From contig CAMLDO010000017.1 in the NCBI GenBank assembly GCA_946478865.1, forward strand, positions 1 to 43,995: a DNA stretch of 43,995 nt, in the 5' to 3' direction. Position 1 is the first letter of the stretch, and the number at the start of each line of letters is the position of its first letter. This DNA comes from an uncultured Methylobacillus sp. (lineage in GTDB: Bacteria > Pseudomonadota > Gammaproteobacteria > Burkholderiales > Methylophilaceae). Under the pieces are notes generated by a model. It saw only the letters and a program-made list of their open reading frames with translations, was not told the origin of the DNA and ran no database searches. Positions 25,583 through 36,353 of this stretch are shown here, piece by piece. Both the position numbers and the translations under genes were made by a program.

Positions 25583-26734
25583 ATGAGCGATAACGCCGTC
25601 TACTTCGACCACAATGCCACGACCGCGCTCGACGACCGTGTACTGGAAACCATGCTGCCCTTCCTGCGGCAACCGCAAGGCAACCCGACCAGCCGTCACA
25701 GCTATGGGCGGCATGCGCGGCAGGCGGTAGAAAACGCGCGAGCCCAAGTGGCGTATGCCGTCGGTGCGCATCCTACTCAGGTAGTATTTACCAGCGGCGG
25801 CACCGAAGCGGATAATTTCGCGATACAAGGTTTGGCCTCCGTGCAGACGCCTTCGGCAATCGCGGTCAGCGCGATCGAGCATCCCGCGGTAACACGCCCG
25901 GCACAAGCACTGCTGGGGCGCGGATGGAAGGTGGCGCGGATTCCGGTGAATTCTGCCGGCCAGGTTGAAACGGAAGCGGTGCGCGAGGTGTTGCGGCAAA
26001 AAACGGCGCTGATCTCGGTCATGGCCGCGAACAACGAAACCGGCGTCATTCAGGACATAGCTGCAATTGCTGAGACTGCCCGCAGCCAGGGCGTGCTGGT
26101 GCATACCGATGCGGTGCAGGCACTCGGCAAGATGGAACTGGATTTCAACACGCTGGGCGTGAATGCAATGAGCCTGTCGGCGCACAAGATCCGCGGCCCC
26201 CAAGGCGCAGGCGCGCTGATTCTGGACAAGCGCGTGGATATACAGCCGCTGGTGTATGGCGGCGGGCAGGAAAAAGGTTTGCGTAGCGGCACGGAGAACG
26301 TGGCTGCGATTGTGGGTTTCGGTCTCGCATGCGAGCGTGCCGTGGCCGAGCTTGCGGAGCGCTCCCGGTCCATGGCGAATCTGCGTGATCGGCTGGAAGC
26401 CGGGCTGCGCCGCCTGGGAGCCACTGTATTCGGCGACACAAGCTTGCGCTTGCCGAACACCAGCTTTTTCGCTTTCCCGAATCTCGAAGGCGAGACTCTG
26501 GTGATGGCGATGGACCGCAAGGGTTATGCAATTGCAAGCGGCTCCGCATGCTCCAGCGACAGCACCGAGCCGAGCCATGTATTGATGGCGATGGGCGTGG
26601 ACCCGGAGTTTGCGCGCGGTGCAGTACGTGTTAGCTTGGGAGCAGGCAATAGCGCAGACCAGATCGATGGATTCCTGCTCGCACTGGAAGACGAACTTAA
26701 CCGATTGAAACGTATGGCCGCCTTGGCGGTTTAA
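25583..26734 (+). CDS. Second cysteine desulfurase (NifS/IscS-like)
   Basis: The 383-residue PLP enzyme starts [20 protein letters not shown] and has the PLP Lys202 ([13 protein letters not shown]), His99 region (AIEHPAV), and the persulfide Cys323 in [16 protein letters not shown]. It lacks the C-terminal tail by which IscS contacts IscU and ends LKRMAALAV, and it is only moderately similar to the adjacent iscS. It may be an extra sulfur donor inside the isc operon. The start ATG at 25583 lies 19 bases after iscR. NifS-type naming is possible, but no nif genes are nearby. Confidence 0.88.
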   Translation: MSDNAVYFDHNATTALDDRVLETMLPFLRQPQGNPTSRHSYGRHARQAVENARAQVAYAVGAHPTQVVFTSGGTEADNFAIQGLASVQTPSAIAVSAIEHPAVTRPAQALLGRGWKVARIPVNSAGQVETEAVREVLRQKTALISVMAANNETGVIQDIAAIAETARSQGVLVHTDAVQALGKMELDFNTLGVNAMSLSAHKIRGPQGAGALILDKRVDIQPLVYGGGQEKGLRSGTENVAAIVGFGLACERAVAELAERSRSMANLRDRLEAGLRRLGATVFGDTSLRLPNTSFFAFPNLEGETLVMAMDRKGYAIASGSACSSDSTEPSHVLMAMGVDPEFARGAVRVSLGAGNSADQIDGFLLALEDELNRLKRMAALAV

Positions 26735-26744
26735 GGATGAAGCA

Positions 26745-27959
26745 ATGAGTGTGAAGACCCCGATCTATCTCGACTACTCGGCCACTACACCGGTGGACCC
26801 GCGCGTGGCGGCGAAGATGATTCCCTACCTGACCGAGCAGTTCGGCAACCCTGCCAGCCGCTCCCATTCGTTCGGCTGGGAAGCGGAAAAAGCCGTGGAA
26901 GAGGCGCGCGAACAAGTCGCTGCTCTCGTGAACTGCGATCCGCGCGAAATCGTCTGGACCTCGGGTGCAACCGAATCCGACAACCTCGCGATCAAGGGCG
27001 CCGCTAACTTCTATTCCGGCAAGGGCAAGCACATCATTACCGTGCAGACCGAGCACAAGGCCGTGATCGACCCGTTCCGCGAACTGGAGCGTCAGGGTTT
27101 CGAAGCTACTTACCTGCAACCCGAACCGAACGGTCTGCTCGACATTGAGAAATTCAAGGCGGCGATTCGCCCGGACACCATCTTCGTCTCGGTGATGCTG
27201 GTCAACAACGAGATCGGCGTGATCCAGGATATCGTAACCATCGGCAATCTGTGCCGCGAGCGCGGCATCATCTTCCATGTCGACGCAGCGCAAGCGACCG
27301 GCAAGGTGGAGATTGACCTGGAAAAGCTGCCGGTCGACCTCATGAGCTTCTCCGCGCACAAGACTTACGGCCCCAAGGGCATAGGCGCGCTGTACGTACG
27401 CCGCAAGCCGCGCGTGCGCATCGAGGCGCAGATGCACGGCGGCGGCCACGAGCGCGGCATGCGTTCCGGCACGCTGGCAACGCACCAGATCGTCGGCATG
27501 GGTGAAGCCTTCCGCATCGCCAAGGAAGAGATGCAGCTGGAAAATGCCCGCATCCGCCGCCTGCGCGACCGCCTGCTCAATGGCCTCAAGGAAATCGATG
27601 AGGTCTATGTCAACGGCGACCTGGAGCACCGCGTGCCGCACAACCTCAACGTGAGCTTCAACTACGTCGAGGGCGAATCGCTCATCATGGCAGTCAAGGA
27701 CATTGCGGTATCCTCTGGTTCCGCATGTACCTCCGCCAGTCTGGAACCGTCCTACGTGCTGCGAGCACTGGGCCGTTCCGACGAACTGGCGCACAGCTCG
27801 ATCCGTTTCTCCATCGGCCGCTTCACCACCGAGGAAGACATCGATTACACGGTCAACCTCATGAAGAGCAAGATCGGCAAGCTGCGCGAACTGTCCCCGC
27901 TGTGGGAAATGCATCAGGAAGGCATCGACTTGAATTCGGTGCAATGGGCAGCACATTAA
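26745..27959 (+). CDS. iscS: Cysteine desulfurase IscS
   Basis: The 404-residue enzyme has PLP Lys206 ([12 protein letters not shown]), His104 (QTEHKAV) and the active-site Cys328 ([20 protein letters not shown]), all numbered as in E. coli IscS. The C-terminal [21 protein letters not shown] tail, which docks IscU, is intact. It supplies persulfide sulfur for Fe-S clusters and tRNA thiolation. It begins ten bases after the first desulfurase with an AAGGAT site. A 102-base gap to iscU follows, longer than other gaps in the operon. Confidence 0.97.
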   Translation: MSVKTPIYLDYSATTPVDPRVAAKMIPYLTEQFGNPASRSHSFGWEAEKAVEEAREQVAALVNCDPREIVWTSGATESDNLAIKGAANFYSGKGKHIITVQTEHKAVIDPFRELERQGFEATYLQPEPNGLLDIEKFKAAIRPDTIFVSVMLVNNEIGVIQDIVTIGNLCRERGIIFHVDAAQATGKVEIDLEKLPVDLMSFSAHKTYGPKGIGALYVRRKPRVRIEAQMHGGGHERGMRSGTLATHQIVGMGEAFRIAKEEMQLENARIRRLRDRLLNGLKEIDEVYVNGDLEHRVPHNLNVSFNYVEGESLIMAVKDIAVSSGSACTSASLEPSYVLRALGRSDELAHSSIRFSIGRFTTEEDIDYTVNLMKSKIGKLRELSPLWEMHQEGIDLNSVQWAAH

Positions 27960-28061
27960 TAGCAGTCGCTAGTCGAGGACAAAAGGTCATGGCAAACGCA
28001 TTTTTGGCTATGATCGACGTCTAATGATTAAGGACTTGCGACTGACTAAGGAGCAACGAAA
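27960..28061 (+). other. iscS-iscU intercistronic region with mini-ORF and inverted repeat
   Basis: This 102-base gap holds a possible 11-residue reading frame (27989-28024, MANAFLAMIDV) preceded by AAAAGG. A 7-base inverted repeat, CAGTCGC (27963-27969) and GCGACTG (28038-28044), flanks it. It may be an RNA processing or translation-control site; no known RNA family is recognised. Confidence 0.3.
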
Positions 28062-28478
28062 ATGGCATACAGCGACAAAGTACTGGATCACTACGAAAAC
28101 CCGCGCAACGTAGGCGCACTGGACAAGAACGACCCCAACGTCGGCACCGGCATGGTCGGCGCTCCGGCCTGCGGCGACGTGATGAAGCTGCAGATCCGCG
28201 TTGGCGACGACGGCGTGATCGAGGACGCCAAGTTCAAGACCTACGGTTGCGGCTCCGCAATTGCTTCCTCCTCGCTCGTGACGGAATGGCTCAAGGGCAA
28301 GACGCTGGATCAGGCGCTGGAGATCAAGAACTCCGATATCGCCGAAGAACTGGCGCTGCCGCCGGTCAAGATTCACTGCTCGGTGCTCGCGGAAGACGCG
28401 ATCAAGGCGGCAATTGCCGACTTGAAGCAAAAGTCCGGCGAAACTGACGAAACCGTAGCCAGCGCGCAGGAAGCCTGA
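28062..28478 (+). CDS. iscU: Fe-S cluster scaffold IscU
   Basis: The 138-residue scaffold has the ligands Cys37, Asp39 (PACGDVMKL), Cys63 ([11 protein letters not shown]), His105 and Cys106 (IHCSVLA), and the HscA-recognition motif LPPVK at 99-103. Clusters are built here from IscS sulfur and passed on with HscA/HscB. A good AAGGAG site precedes the ATG. The C-terminal ten residues ([10 protein letters not shown]) extend beyond E. coli IscU. Confidence 0.97.
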   Translation: MAYSDKVLDHYENPRNVGALDKNDPNVGTGMVGAPACGDVMKLQIRVGDDGVIEDAKFKTYGCGSAIASSSLVTEWLKGKTLDQALEIKNSDIAEELALPPVKIHCSVLAEDAIKAAIADLKQKSGETDETVASAQEA

Positions 28479-28480
28479 GC

Positions 28481-28804
28481 ATGGCGATAACCCTGACTCA
28501 GGCAGCGGCCGATCGTGTGCAGAAATTCCTCGCCAATCGCGGCAAGGGCGTGGGCTTGCGCCTCGGCGTCAAGACCTCCGGCTGCTCCGGCATGGCCTAT
28601 ACGCTGGAATTCTCGGATGATGTCCTCCCCGAGGACATCACGTTCGAGAGCCACGGCGTGACCGTGCTGATCGACCCCAAGAGCCTCTCCTATCTGGATG
28701 GCACGGAACTCGACTACGCCAAGGAAGGCCTCAACGAAGGCTTCAAGTTCAACAACCCCAACGTCAAGGACAGTTGCGGCTGCGGCGAAAGTTTCACGGT
28801 ATAA
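28481..28804 (+). CDS. iscA: A-type Fe-S carrier IscA
   Basis: The 107-residue A-type carrier has the three conserved cysteines Cys35 ([10 protein letters not shown]), Cys99 and Cys101 (DSCGCGESF), the same numbering as E. coli IscA. It binds and delivers [4Fe-4S]/[2Fe-2S] clusters. It starts two bases after the iscU stop, so translation is likely coupled. Confidence 0.96.
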   Translation: MAITLTQAAADRVQKFLANRGKGVGLRLGVKTSGCSGMAYTLEFSDDVLPEDITFESHGVTVLIDPKSLSYLDGTELDYAKEGLNEGFKFNNPNVKDSCGCGESFTV

Positions 28805-28814
28805 AGGAGTTTGC

Positions 28815-28836
28815 GCTATCGCCTTTGGGCGATAGC
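28815..28836 (+). other. Intercistronic hairpin between iscA and hscB
   Basis: GCTATCGCC, a TTTG loop and GGCGATAGC form a perfect 9-bp stem in the 43-base iscA-hscB gap. No T tract follows, so it is not a simple terminator. It may be a processing or mRNA-stability element that sets different levels for iscRSUA and hscBA-fdx. Confidence 0.65.
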
Positions 28837-28847
28837 AGCATTGCGAA

Positions 28848-29390
28848 ATGGCCAATCTCACATCCGAAATTCCGCAGAACCATTTCGAGCTGTTCGACCT
28901 GCCCGTCAGCTTCGCCATCGACCGCACGGTGCTCGACCAGAGCTACCGCAAGCTTCAGAGCGAAGTGCATCCTGATCGTTTCGCCGCGGCATCCTCCGCG
29001 GAGCGCCTGCGTTCCATGCAATGGGCCACGCTCGCCAACGAAGCCTATCAGACGCTGAAATCTCCCGTTGCCCGCGCACGCTACCTTTTGCACCTTAATG
29101 GCATCGACACGCAGGAAGAAACCAACACGGCGATGCCTGCGGACTTCCTCATGCAGCAGATGGAATGGCGCGAGGCCATCGACGAAGCACGCGAAGCCAC
29201 CGATATCACCGCGCTGGAAAAATTGCTGATCGACCTCAATCGCGAAGCTGCGAGCCAGGAAATGCAGCTGCATGCCGCCATCGACGAGCAGCACGACTAC
29301 CCGCGTGCCGCCAGCACCGTGCGCAAGCTGCGCTTTCTTGATAAAGTGCGCGACGAAATAGAACGCGCAATCGAAGCATTGGAAGAATGA
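28848..29390 (+). CDS. hscB: Fe-S co-chaperone HscB (J-type)
   Basis: The 180-residue co-chaperone has a J domain (HFELFDLPVSFAIDRTVLDQ, HPD at 41-43, WATLANEAYQTLKSPVARARYLL) and a C-terminal three-helix IscU-binding domain (DFLMQQMEWREAIDEA, DKVRDEIERAIEALE). It brings IscU to HscA and stimulates ATP hydrolysis. It begins 11 bases after the iscA-hscB hairpin. Confidence 0.95.
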   Translation: MANLTSEIPQNHFELFDLPVSFAIDRTVLDQSYRKLQSEVHPDRFAAASSAERLRSMQWATLANEAYQTLKSPVARARYLLHLNGIDTQEETNTAMPADFLMQQMEWREAIDEAREATDITALEKLLIDLNREAASQEMQLHAAIDEQHDYPRAASTVRKLRFLDKVRDEIERAIEALEE

Positions 29391-29434
29391 ATTCTTTGAA
29401 CCGCCAAGACTGCGGTATCAGGCGGTAACTCATT

Positions 29435-31303
29435 ATGGCTCTACTGCAAATTTCCGAACCCGGCAAAAGTGCCGCCCCGCACCAGCATCGGCTGGCGGTC
29501 GGCATCGATCTCGGCACGACCAACTCGCTGGTCGCCACTGTGCGCAGCGGCTTGTCCGTCGTTTTGAGCGATGAAGAAGGCCATGCACTGCTGCCTTCCG
29601 TGGTGCATTACCTGCCAGACGGGGCCGTGGAAGTTGGTTATCCCGCTCAGGCGCAACAGAGCCACGATCCGCAAAACACCATCGTGTCCGTGAAACGCTT
29701 CATGGGGCGCGGAATCCATGACATTGCCGACATCGGCCATCATCCTTACCGTTTTGTCGATGCACCCGGAATGGTGCAGCTCACTACTGCCGGCGGTGTA
29801 AAAAGCCCAGTGGAAGTATCCGCGGAAATCCTGAAAGTATTGAAAATCCGCGCCGAGAAGTCGCTAGGCGGCGAACTGGCCGGGGCTGTCATCACAGTGC
29901 CGGCTTACTTCGACGAGGCGCAACGGCAAGCGACCAAGGATGCTGCCAAGCTGGCTGGCCTCAATGTGCTGCGCCTGTTGAACGAACCCACCGCTGCGGC
30001 CGTGGCCTATGGCCTGGATAACGCCTCGGAAGGCGTATTCGTGATTTACGACCTCGGTGGAGGCACCTTCGACGTATCCATCCTGCGTCTCTCCAGGGGC
30101 GTGTTCGAAGTGCTTGCCACCAACGGCGACTCCGCACTTGGCGGTGACGATTTCGACCGCCGCATCTTTTGCTGGATGCTGGAAAAGTCGCAGGTACCGC
30201 CGGTCGGCCCGGAAGATACCCGTTTGCTCCTGACCAAGGCGCGAGAAGCCAAGGAACAGCTCACGTACCACAACGAAACACGTATTACTGGCGTGCTTTC
30301 GACCGGTGACGTGATCGACCTTACGCTGGATAACGCCACATTTACCGAACTGACGCAGCACCTCGTCAGCAAGACGCTGACACCGACGCGCAAGGCGCTG
30401 CGTGATGCCGGAATTGCCATTGAAGATGTGCAGGGCGTGGTCATGGTAGGCGGCGCCACGCGCATGCCGCAGATTCAGCACGCCGTAGCCGAATTCTTCA
30501 AGCAGGAGCCGCTGAACAATCTCGACCCGGACAAAGTCGTGGCGCTCGGCGCAGCGATTCAGGCCAATGTGCTGGCCGGCAACAAGGACGAAAACGAGTT
30601 GCTGCTGCTGGATGTGATCCCGCTGTCGCTGGGTCTGGAAACCATGGGCGGCCTGACCGAAAAGGTTATTCCGCGCAATTCCACCATCCCGGTGGCCCGC
30701 GCTCAGGAATTCACCACGTTCAAGGACGGCCAGACCGCGATGAGCATTCACGTGGTACAGGGCGAGCGCGAACTGGTTTCCGACTGCCGCTCATTGGCGC
30801 GCTTCGAGCTGCGTGGTATTCCCCCGATGGCGGCGGGAGCAGCCCGCGTGCGCGTAACCTTCCAGGTAGATGCCGACGGCCTGCTTTCCGTCTCCGCACG
30901 CGAGCAGACCAGCGGCGTCGAGGCCAATATCGTGGTCAAGCCGTCCTATGGCCTGACCGACGACGAGATTACCAACATGCTGCAATCCTCGTTCTCGCAT
31001 GCCGAAGAGGACAAACACGCGCGTGCATTGCGCGAGGCACAGGTAGAAGCTGATCGGTTGCTGGTCGCGATCCGCGCGGCACTGGAGCAGGACGGCGAAA
31101 CATTGCTGAATGCCACGGAACGCGCCGAGCTAGAACGCCATATGGATTCCCTGCAAACTGCGATGGCGGGCACCGACCAGAATGACATTACGCAGGCCAT
31201 GGAAGCGTTGAACCATGCTTCCGAAACGTTTGCCGGCCGCCGCATGGATGCTTCCATCCAGAAAGCGCTTGCCGGCCAGAAAATCGATGAACTGAAAGTC
31301 TGA
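29435..31303 (+). CDS. hscA: Fe-S assembly Hsp70 chaperone HscA
   Basis: The 622-residue Hsp70 has the ATPase motifs [62 protein letters not shown] and [13 protein letters not shown] substrate-binding domain follows ([32 protein letters not shown]). It binds the LPPVK loop of IscU for cluster transfer. The first 20 residues before the ATPase core are specific to HscA. A small ACCGCC/GGCGGT inverted repeat (29400-29426) precedes it; no strong ribosome site is seen. Confidence 0.96.
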   Translation: MALLQISEPGKSAAPHQHRLAVGIDLGTTNSLVATVRSGLSVVLSDEEGHALLPSVVHYLPDGAVEVGYPAQAQQSHDPQNTIVSVKRFMGRGIHDIADIGHHPYRFVDAPGMVQLTTAGGVKSPVEVSAEILKVLKIRAEKSLGGELAGAVITVPAYFDEAQRQATKDAAKLAGLNVLRLLNEPTAAAVAYGLDNASEGVFVIYDLGGGTFDVSILRLSRGVFEVLATNGDSALGGDDFDRRIFCWMLEKSQVPPVGPEDTRLLLTKAREAKEQLTYHNETRITGVLSTGDVIDLTLDNATFTELTQHLVSKTLTPTRKALRDAGIAIEDVQGVVMVGGATRMPQIQHAVAEFFKQEPLNNLDPDKVVALGAAIQANVLAGNKDENELLLLDVIPLSLGLETMGGLTEKVIPRNSTIPVARAQEFTTFKDGQTAMSIHVVQGERELVSDCRSLARFELRGIPPMAAGAARVRVTFQVDADGLLSVSAREQTSGVEANIVVKPSYGLTDDEITNMLQSSFSHAEEDKHARALREAQVEADRLLVAIRAALEQDGETLLNATERAELERHMDSLQTAMAGTDQNDITQAMEALNHASETFAGRRMDASIQKALAGQKIDELKV

Positions 31304-31304
31304 C

Positions 31305-31646
31305 ATGCCGCAAATCATTGTTCTTCCGCATGAAGAGCTGTGCCCTGAAGGCGCCGCCATCGAAGCCAAGAAAGGTGTATCCATCTGCGATAACCTGCTG
31401 GATAACCATATCGACATCGACCATGCCTGCGAAAAGGCGTGTGCCTGCACCACCTGCCACGTGATCGTGCGCGAAGGCTACAACTCGCTCAATCCGGCCG
31501 AGGAAAAGGAAGAAGACCTGCTGGACAAGGCATGGGGACTGGAGCCAAACTCCCGGCTTTCCTGCCAGGCCATTGTCGCCGACACCGATCTCGTCGTGGA
31601 AATACCGAAATACTCCATCAACATGGCCAAGGAAGGTCACCGCTGA
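31305..31646 (+). CDS. fdx: [2Fe-2S] ferredoxin of the ISC system
   Basis: The 113-residue adrenodoxin-type ferredoxin has ligands Cys42, Cys48, Cys51 (HACEKACACTTCHVIV) and Cys87 (RLSCQAIV). It provides electrons for Fe-S cluster assembly. It starts one base after the hscA stop and is the last isc gene here. An iscX gene, which follows fdx in E. coli, is absent: only 78 bases separate fdx from the convergent GGDEF-EAL gene. That gap contains a short GAGAAG/CTTCTC hairpin (31653-31668) but no clear terminator. Confidence 0.96.
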   Translation: MPQIIVLPHEELCPEGAAIEAKKGVSICDNLLDNHIDIDHACEKACACTTCHVIVREGYNSLNPAEEKEEDLLDKAWGLEPNSRLSCQAIVADTDLVVEIPKYSINMAKEGHR

Positions 31647-31724
31647 TCGGAAGAGAAGTCCCCTTCTCAGCCCAGCCACTGCGGAGCTGATCAACTTCAC
31701 GCAACGCAGGCAACTTTCCTGCAA

Positions 31725-34685
31725 TTAAGCAGCATTGTGATAGCGCCCGGGGTCCAGTAGCTGTTCGAACTCCAGAGCCGATACCGGCGGACTCATAAGG
31801 TATCCCTGCACCTGGTCACAGCCCTGCTCACGCAGAAAGTCCAACTGCTCATCGTTTTCCACGCCTTCAGCAATCACTTTGAGATTCAGGCTATGCGCCA
31901 TGGCGATGATGGCCTGCGTGATGGCGACATCGTCGCTGTCGCCCGGGACATCCCGCACAAATGAACGGTCAACCTTGAGCGAATCGATGGGAAAGCTCTT
32001 GAGATAGCCGAGCGAGGAATAACCGGTACCGAAATCGTCGATGGAGACCAGCGTGCCCATGTCGCGGAAGCGCTGCAGGATCTCGATGGCACGCTCCGCG
32101 TTCTGCATGATCATGCTCTCGGTAATCTCCAGCTCCAGATAGGCCGGCGGCAGGCCGCTCGTACCCAGTGCTTCGGCAATCGTCTGACGCAACCCTTCAT
32201 CCCGGAATTGGTGCGCCGAGAGATTGACCGCGACGCCGATCAGCGGCATTCCCGCATCCTGCCAGGCACGATTCTGGCGGCATGCCTCGCGCAGCACCCA
32301 GGCACCGATCGGCACAATAAGGCCGGTTTCCTCCGCCAGCGGTATGAACTGGGCAGGATGTACCAACCCCAGGTCGGGATGATTCCAGCGGATCAGCGCT
32401 TCTGCGCCCACGAGCTCATTGGTCGCAAGATCGACTTTCGGCTGGTAATGCAGCACAAACTCGTTGCGCTCCAACGCGCGCCGCAGGCTGTTTTCCAGCG
32501 CGAGACGCTCGAAGCTGTGCACATTGCTTTCCGAGGCGTAGAACTGGAAGGTATTCTTGCCGCGCTCCTTGGCGCGATACATGGCCACGTCGGCATTCTT
32601 CAATAGCGTGTGCAGATCGGTGCCGTCTTCGGGATAGGCACTGATACCGATACTGGCGCTCACGAACAACTCCTGCCCCATGAGATAGAAAGGCTGCTCC
32701 AGCGCGTGCATAATCTTGCGCGCGACATTGCCGAGATACTGGGTGTCGGAGAAATTCTCGATCAGCACCACGAACTCGTCCCCGCCCTGACGCGCGATGG
32801 TATCGGAATCGCGCAGGCAATGCTGCAAGCGTTCTGCGGCTGTCTGCAGCAGCATATCGCCCGCATGGTGCCCCAAGGTATCGTTGATGACCTTGAAGCG
32901 GTCGAGATCGATGAAGAGGATCGCCAGACGGCCATGATCGCGCTGCACGCGCTTCAGCGCATGCTCGATGCGCTCCTGCAACAGGGTACGGTTGGGCAGA
33001 CCGGTCAACGCGTCATGGTTGGCGAGGAAGTGCAGCTGCTCCTCGGACTGCTTGCGCAGCGTGATATCGGTGAAGACGGCCACGTAATTCACCACTTTGC
33101 CCTTGGCATCCCGCACTTCGCTGATCGAAAGCCATTCCGGATAGACCTCGCCGTTCTTGCGCCGATTCCAGATTTCGCCCATCCAGCGCCCTTCGGCCTT
33201 GATGGTCGTCCACATCGCCTCGTAATAGTTCTCGCCATGCTTGCCGGAACTCAATATCGCCGGATTCTGGCCGATGATTTCCTCGCGGCCGTAACCGGTA
33301 ATATTGACGAAGCCTTGGTTGACCTCCAGCACCTTGAGATTGGCGTCCGTGATCATCAGCCCTTCAGCAGTATTCTCGAATGCCTGCTGGGCCAGCGCCA
33401 GCCGCGACTCTGCCTCCTTGCGCGCAGTAATGTCCAGCATGATGCCCACTAGCTCGTCCGGCTTGCCGTCAGGCGTGGAAATCACGCGTACGATATCGTG
33501 CAGCCAGACCACGCGGCCATCCGACGCGATCATGCGATAGTCGAAATTATGTGCTTCCAGCTTTTCCGATTCGCGCAGGCAGAACTCCGGCGCCCACTCC
33601 CGGTCGTCCGGATGCATGTGATCCAGCCAGAATGTAGGCTCCTCGGTCCATGCACGCCGGGGAAATCCCAGCACCGACTCGGCCTCGGGGCTGACGTAGG
33701 TGAATCCGCCGCCAGGCACAGCTCGCCAGATAATGGCCTGTGCGGATTCCACCAGCTCGCGATACATCTGCTCGGTCTCGCTCAATGTCTGCTCGACCCG
33801 CACCCGACCGCTATAAGTGGCAGCCAGGAACAGACCGGTAATCGCCCAGATGGACATGTAGGCCCAATAATTGACCAGCCCTGCGCCCACCACTTCATTA
33901 AAATATCCACTGTCGTTCAACATGCTGCTGATCGCCACGATAAATACCAGAGCCGTGCTGAGCACGGCTCCGCGTAGCTGAAAGCGGACCGCCGCCCAGA
34001 TTGCAAAGGGAAACAGCGTGAATGAGCGTGGCTGATACTCGCCATTGAGGGGAAGCCACTGAAAGAAAATGGCTAGGCTGGAGGACAAGAGCATCACTCC
34101 CAGCAAGACCGCTTCGAGCCATTGCACACGTGTAAGCGGCGTGTTTTTGCCGCGTTGAGCGAAGACCAGCAGCAAAGGGGCAAAAGCGAGATTGCTCAGC
34201 GCATCCCCCATCCACCAATTGATCCAGCCCTTGAAGGATAATTCGAGCGGCATGATGCCAAAGGAGACGAGGCACGCGATGCCGATGCTCGCACTCACCA
34301 TGGTGCTGATACCTGCTCCCAGCATGACCAGCAGCGCTACATCGCGCGGACGATCGAAGATGCGCTGGAACCCCGCCTTTTCCAGTAAATATGCACCGGC
34401 CAGAGCTTCCAGCGTATTGCCGATCGCTATACCTGTCGCTGGCAAGGCGCCGATGCCGGTCCCCAACTCCGCGATCAGCGCTCCTATGAATACGCCGGGC
34501 CAGAGACGTCGGCCCAAAAGCAGCAACGCCGCAAGAGAAAGCCCGGTAGGCGGCCAGATCAGGGTAATGATGCCGATATTGGAAAAGTACAGGCCGATAG
34601 CCGCTCCGGCCCAATAGATCGCGGCCAACCCCAGAATAAGCAGAATGTCCTTTTTGCCGTACTTATGCAGCATGCGCGTATCCAT
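31725..34685 (-). CDS. MASE1-PAS-PAS-GGDEF-EAL membrane c-di-GMP enzyme
   Basis: The 986-residue protein has an N-terminal MASE1 sensor of about eight membrane helices (residues 15-295, [20 protein letters not shown]) and two PAS/PAC domains (about 305-430 and 432-550, [20 protein letters not shown]). A GGDEF domain follows (RQGGDEF near 634, I-site RDSD five residues earlier), then an EAL domain. EAL motifs are all canonical: EAL near 762, [35 protein letters not shown] and QGY. Both synthesis and breakdown of c-di-GMP are thus possible. It is convergent with fdx. No clear ribosome site precedes the ATG; a second ATG lies four codons downstream. Confidence 0.93.
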   Translation of the reverse strand: MDTRMLHKYGKKDILLILGLAAIYWAGAAIGLYFSNIGIITLIWPPTGLSLAALLLLGRRLWPGVFIGALIAELGTGIGALPATGIAIGNTLEALAGAYLLEKAGFQRIFDRPRDVALLVMLGAGISTMVSASIGIACLVSFGIMPLELSFKGWINWWMGDALSNLAFAPLLLVFAQRGKNTPLTRVQWLEAVLLGVMLLSSSLAIFFQWLPLNGEYQPRSFTLFPFAIWAAVRFQLRGAVLSTALVFIVAISSMLNDSGYFNEVVGAGLVNYWAYMSIWAITGLFLAATYSGRVRVEQTLSETEQMYRELVESAQAIIWRAVPGGGFTYVSPEAESVLGFPRRAWTEEPTFWLDHMHPDDREWAPEFCLRESEKLEAHNFDYRMIASDGRVVWLHDIVRVISTPDGKPDELVGIMLDITARKEAESRLALAQQAFENTAEGLMITDANLKVLEVNQGFVNITGYGREEIIGQNPAILSSGKHGENYYEAMWTTIKAEGRWMGEIWNRRKNGEVYPEWLSISEVRDAKGKVVNYVAVFTDITLRKQSEEQLHFLANHDALTGLPNRTLLQERIEHALKRVQRDHGRLAILFIDLDRFKVINDTLGHHAGDMLLQTAAERLQHCLRDSDTIARQGGDEFVVLIENFSDTQYLGNVARKIMHALEQPFYLMGQELFVSASIGISAYPEDGTDLHTLLKNADVAMYRAKERGKNTFQFYASESNVHSFERLALENSLRRALERNEFVLHYQPKVDLATNELVGAEALIRWNHPDLGLVHPAQFIPLAEETGLIVPIGAWVLREACRQNRAWQDAGMPLIGVAVNLSAHQFRDEGLRQTIAEALGTSGLPPAYLELEITESMIMQNAERAIEILQRFRDMGTLVSIDDFGTGYSSLGYLKSFPIDSLKVDRSFVRDVPGDSDDVAITQAIIAMAHSLNLKVIAEGVENDEQLDFLREQGCDQVQGYLMSPPVSALEFEQLLDPGRYHNAA

Positions 34686-34770
34686 CTATCGAATAACGAT
34701 TGTAATGGAAATGCCGCACCTGCCCAGCTAAAAATGCAATTTCAAAGGATGAGCCGATCAAGGCGTGCGT

Positions 34771-34801
34771 GCAATAAAAAAGCCCGCACGAAGCGGGCTT
34801 T
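34771..34801 (-). terminator. Rho-independent terminator of the porin gene
   Basis: On the minus strand AAAGCCCGC, a short loop and GCGGGCTTT form a 9-bp stem followed by a run of T. It lies about 40 bases after the porin stop. Confidence 0.88.
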
Positions 34802-34840
34802 GAGACGGCAGAATCGCCGAGAGGAGATTGGTTTGAGTTA

Positions 34841-36274
34841 TTAGAAGTCGAACTGAGCGCGTAAAGTAAGCGCCTTTTCGCCGTCTTCAGTCACACCACT
34901 CAGTGTCACAGGTGTTTCAAAGTCGGTATCGACGTAGTTCAACAGGAAGCGGGTGTTAGCGTTCGGCAGCCACTTCAAGCCAACTGTCCAGGCATCAGCT
35001 TCGTTCGTCAGACCAGCAGTCAGCACGCCAGTACCTGCCGCGTTCGTGGTTTTGAAGTCAGAAGCATCAAACTTGCTGAAGCGGATACCCGCTTCCCAAG
35101 CGCCCCAGCCACCGCCCTTGGTCTTGAAGTCATTCTTCGGCTTGATGCGATCGAACTTGCCGCCCTTATAGGCATCAGCATAACTCTCGCCGGTAATCAG
35201 CCAAAGCGCCTCGGCGTAATAAGCCTTGATATCGTTATCATAGGAAGCCGTGGCTGTGTCGCCTTCAAAACTAGACTTGGCCCATTCACCTTGCAATTTG
35301 ACAGGACCGTAAGCAAAAGCACCTTCCAGGCCGCGGCGGGTACGTTCCATAGTGTTATTGGTAGTGCTTTCTGCGGCGAATGCGGTTGCACCAAAGAAGC
35401 TGGCACCGCGACCTTCTGTACGTTGGCTACCGACTGCTGCAGTGGGCAGATCACCGTTGGCATAGCTGGCGCCCAAGTGAATAACTGCGTTGTTAATGCC
35501 GGCAATTTCAGCAATGTTGGTATCGATGTGAGCAATCCAATCCTTGCTGTCTTCACGAATGTCGGTTTCGTTGGTGTTCTTGCCTTGGCCGGTAGACAGT
35601 GCCAGAGCGTAGTTGACACCCTTGAACGGAGTACCGTGCACCATGGCGCCACGCTCCTTGCCCGGAACCAGGCTGGTGTTGTTCACGAAGGAACGTTCCT
35701 GGAAGTCGATGAAACGGGAACTGGTGCGCTCTTCCAGGCTGAACGGCATCTTGAATTGACCGAACATGAACTGGGCTTCTTTCCACCACTTCACATTCAG
35801 GTAGGCTTCGTCCAAGTGTGATGCATTGGATTGGCCAGCAAAATCGGCGATCACTGCAAAATCGTAGTAATCGTAGAACGTACCCTTCACACCCAGATAA
35901 GCACGGCGGACATCAAAGGTATCCGCATCGTTCGCATTCGTACCCGTCGAATTGCTTTCATTCCAGTCGAAAGTGCGATGATCCAATTGAATACGACCGT
36001 TCACCGACATCTTCACAGAGCCATCACCACTTTCAAAAGTGATTCCGTCCTTGAACTTGGCCTTAATCTCGTTCTTCTTCTTCTCTTCAGCCGCTTCCTT
36101 TTCGCCGGTACGGCCCTTCATCAACAGCGCGCCCTCTTCTTCGGTCAGCACACCCTTGCCAACCAGCGCATTGATGATGTCATCGGTGGAGTCGGCCATC
36201 GCCATCGGGGCAGCGCTCAGCAGCAGCGCGCCAGAGACGGCTGCGAAGACGCCGCGCATTTGGATACTTTTCAT
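34841..36274 (-). CDS. Phosphate-selective porin (OprO/OprP family)
   Basis: The 477-residue outer-membrane protein has a signal peptide (cleavage near AMADSTD, residue 28) and a short charged coiled-coil region (EKEAAEEKKKNEIKAKF). A 16-strand porin of the OprP family follows (RIQLDHRTFDW, FDVRRAYLGVKGTFYDYYDF, FGQFKMPFSLEERTSSRFID, WEAGIRFSKFD) and ends in the outer-membrane signature Phe (LRAQFDF). OprP/OprO channels take up phosphate or polyphosphate. A PHO-box match 80 bases upstream supports phosphate control. A good GGGAG site precedes the ATG and a terminator follows. Substrate choice cannot be read from sequence alone. Confidence 0.92.
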   Translation of the reverse strand: MKSIQMRGVFAAVSGALLLSAAPMAMADSTDDIINALVGKGVLTEEEGALLMKGRTGEKEAAEEKKKNEIKAKFKDGITFESGDGSVKMSVNGRIQLDHRTFDWNESNSTGTNANDADTFDVRRAYLGVKGTFYDYYDFAVIADFAGQSNASHLDEAYLNVKWWKEAQFMFGQFKMPFSLEERTSSRFIDFQERSFVNNTSLVPGKERGAMVHGTPFKGVNYALALSTGQGKNTNETDIREDSKDWIAHIDTNIAEIAGINNAVIHLGASYANGDLPTAAVGSQRTEGRGASFFGATAFAAESTTNNTMERTRRGLEGAFAYGPVKLQGEWAKSSFEGDTATASYDNDIKAYYAEALWLITGESYADAYKGGKFDRIKPKNDFKTKGGGWGAWEAGIRFSKFDASDFKTTNAAGTGVLTAGLTNEADAWTVGLKWLPNANTRFLLNYVDTDFETPVTLSGVTEDGEKALTLRAQFDF

Positions 36275-36353
36275 GAATTACTCCCGTAGTTGTGGAAATC
36301 AGATTGGCTAAAAGCCATGAGCTTCAACTCGGGAGCGATTTTGCGTATCTAAT

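Noticed and set aside
25439..27956. Two long minus-strand frames opposite the cysteine desulfurases
   Set aside because: Both are antisense to full-length PLP enzymes; the His/Arg-rich composition is typical of shadows.
29400..29426. ACCGCC/GGCGGT hairpin before hscA
   Set aside because: Only six base pairs with a 15-base loop and no T tract; could easily be chance.
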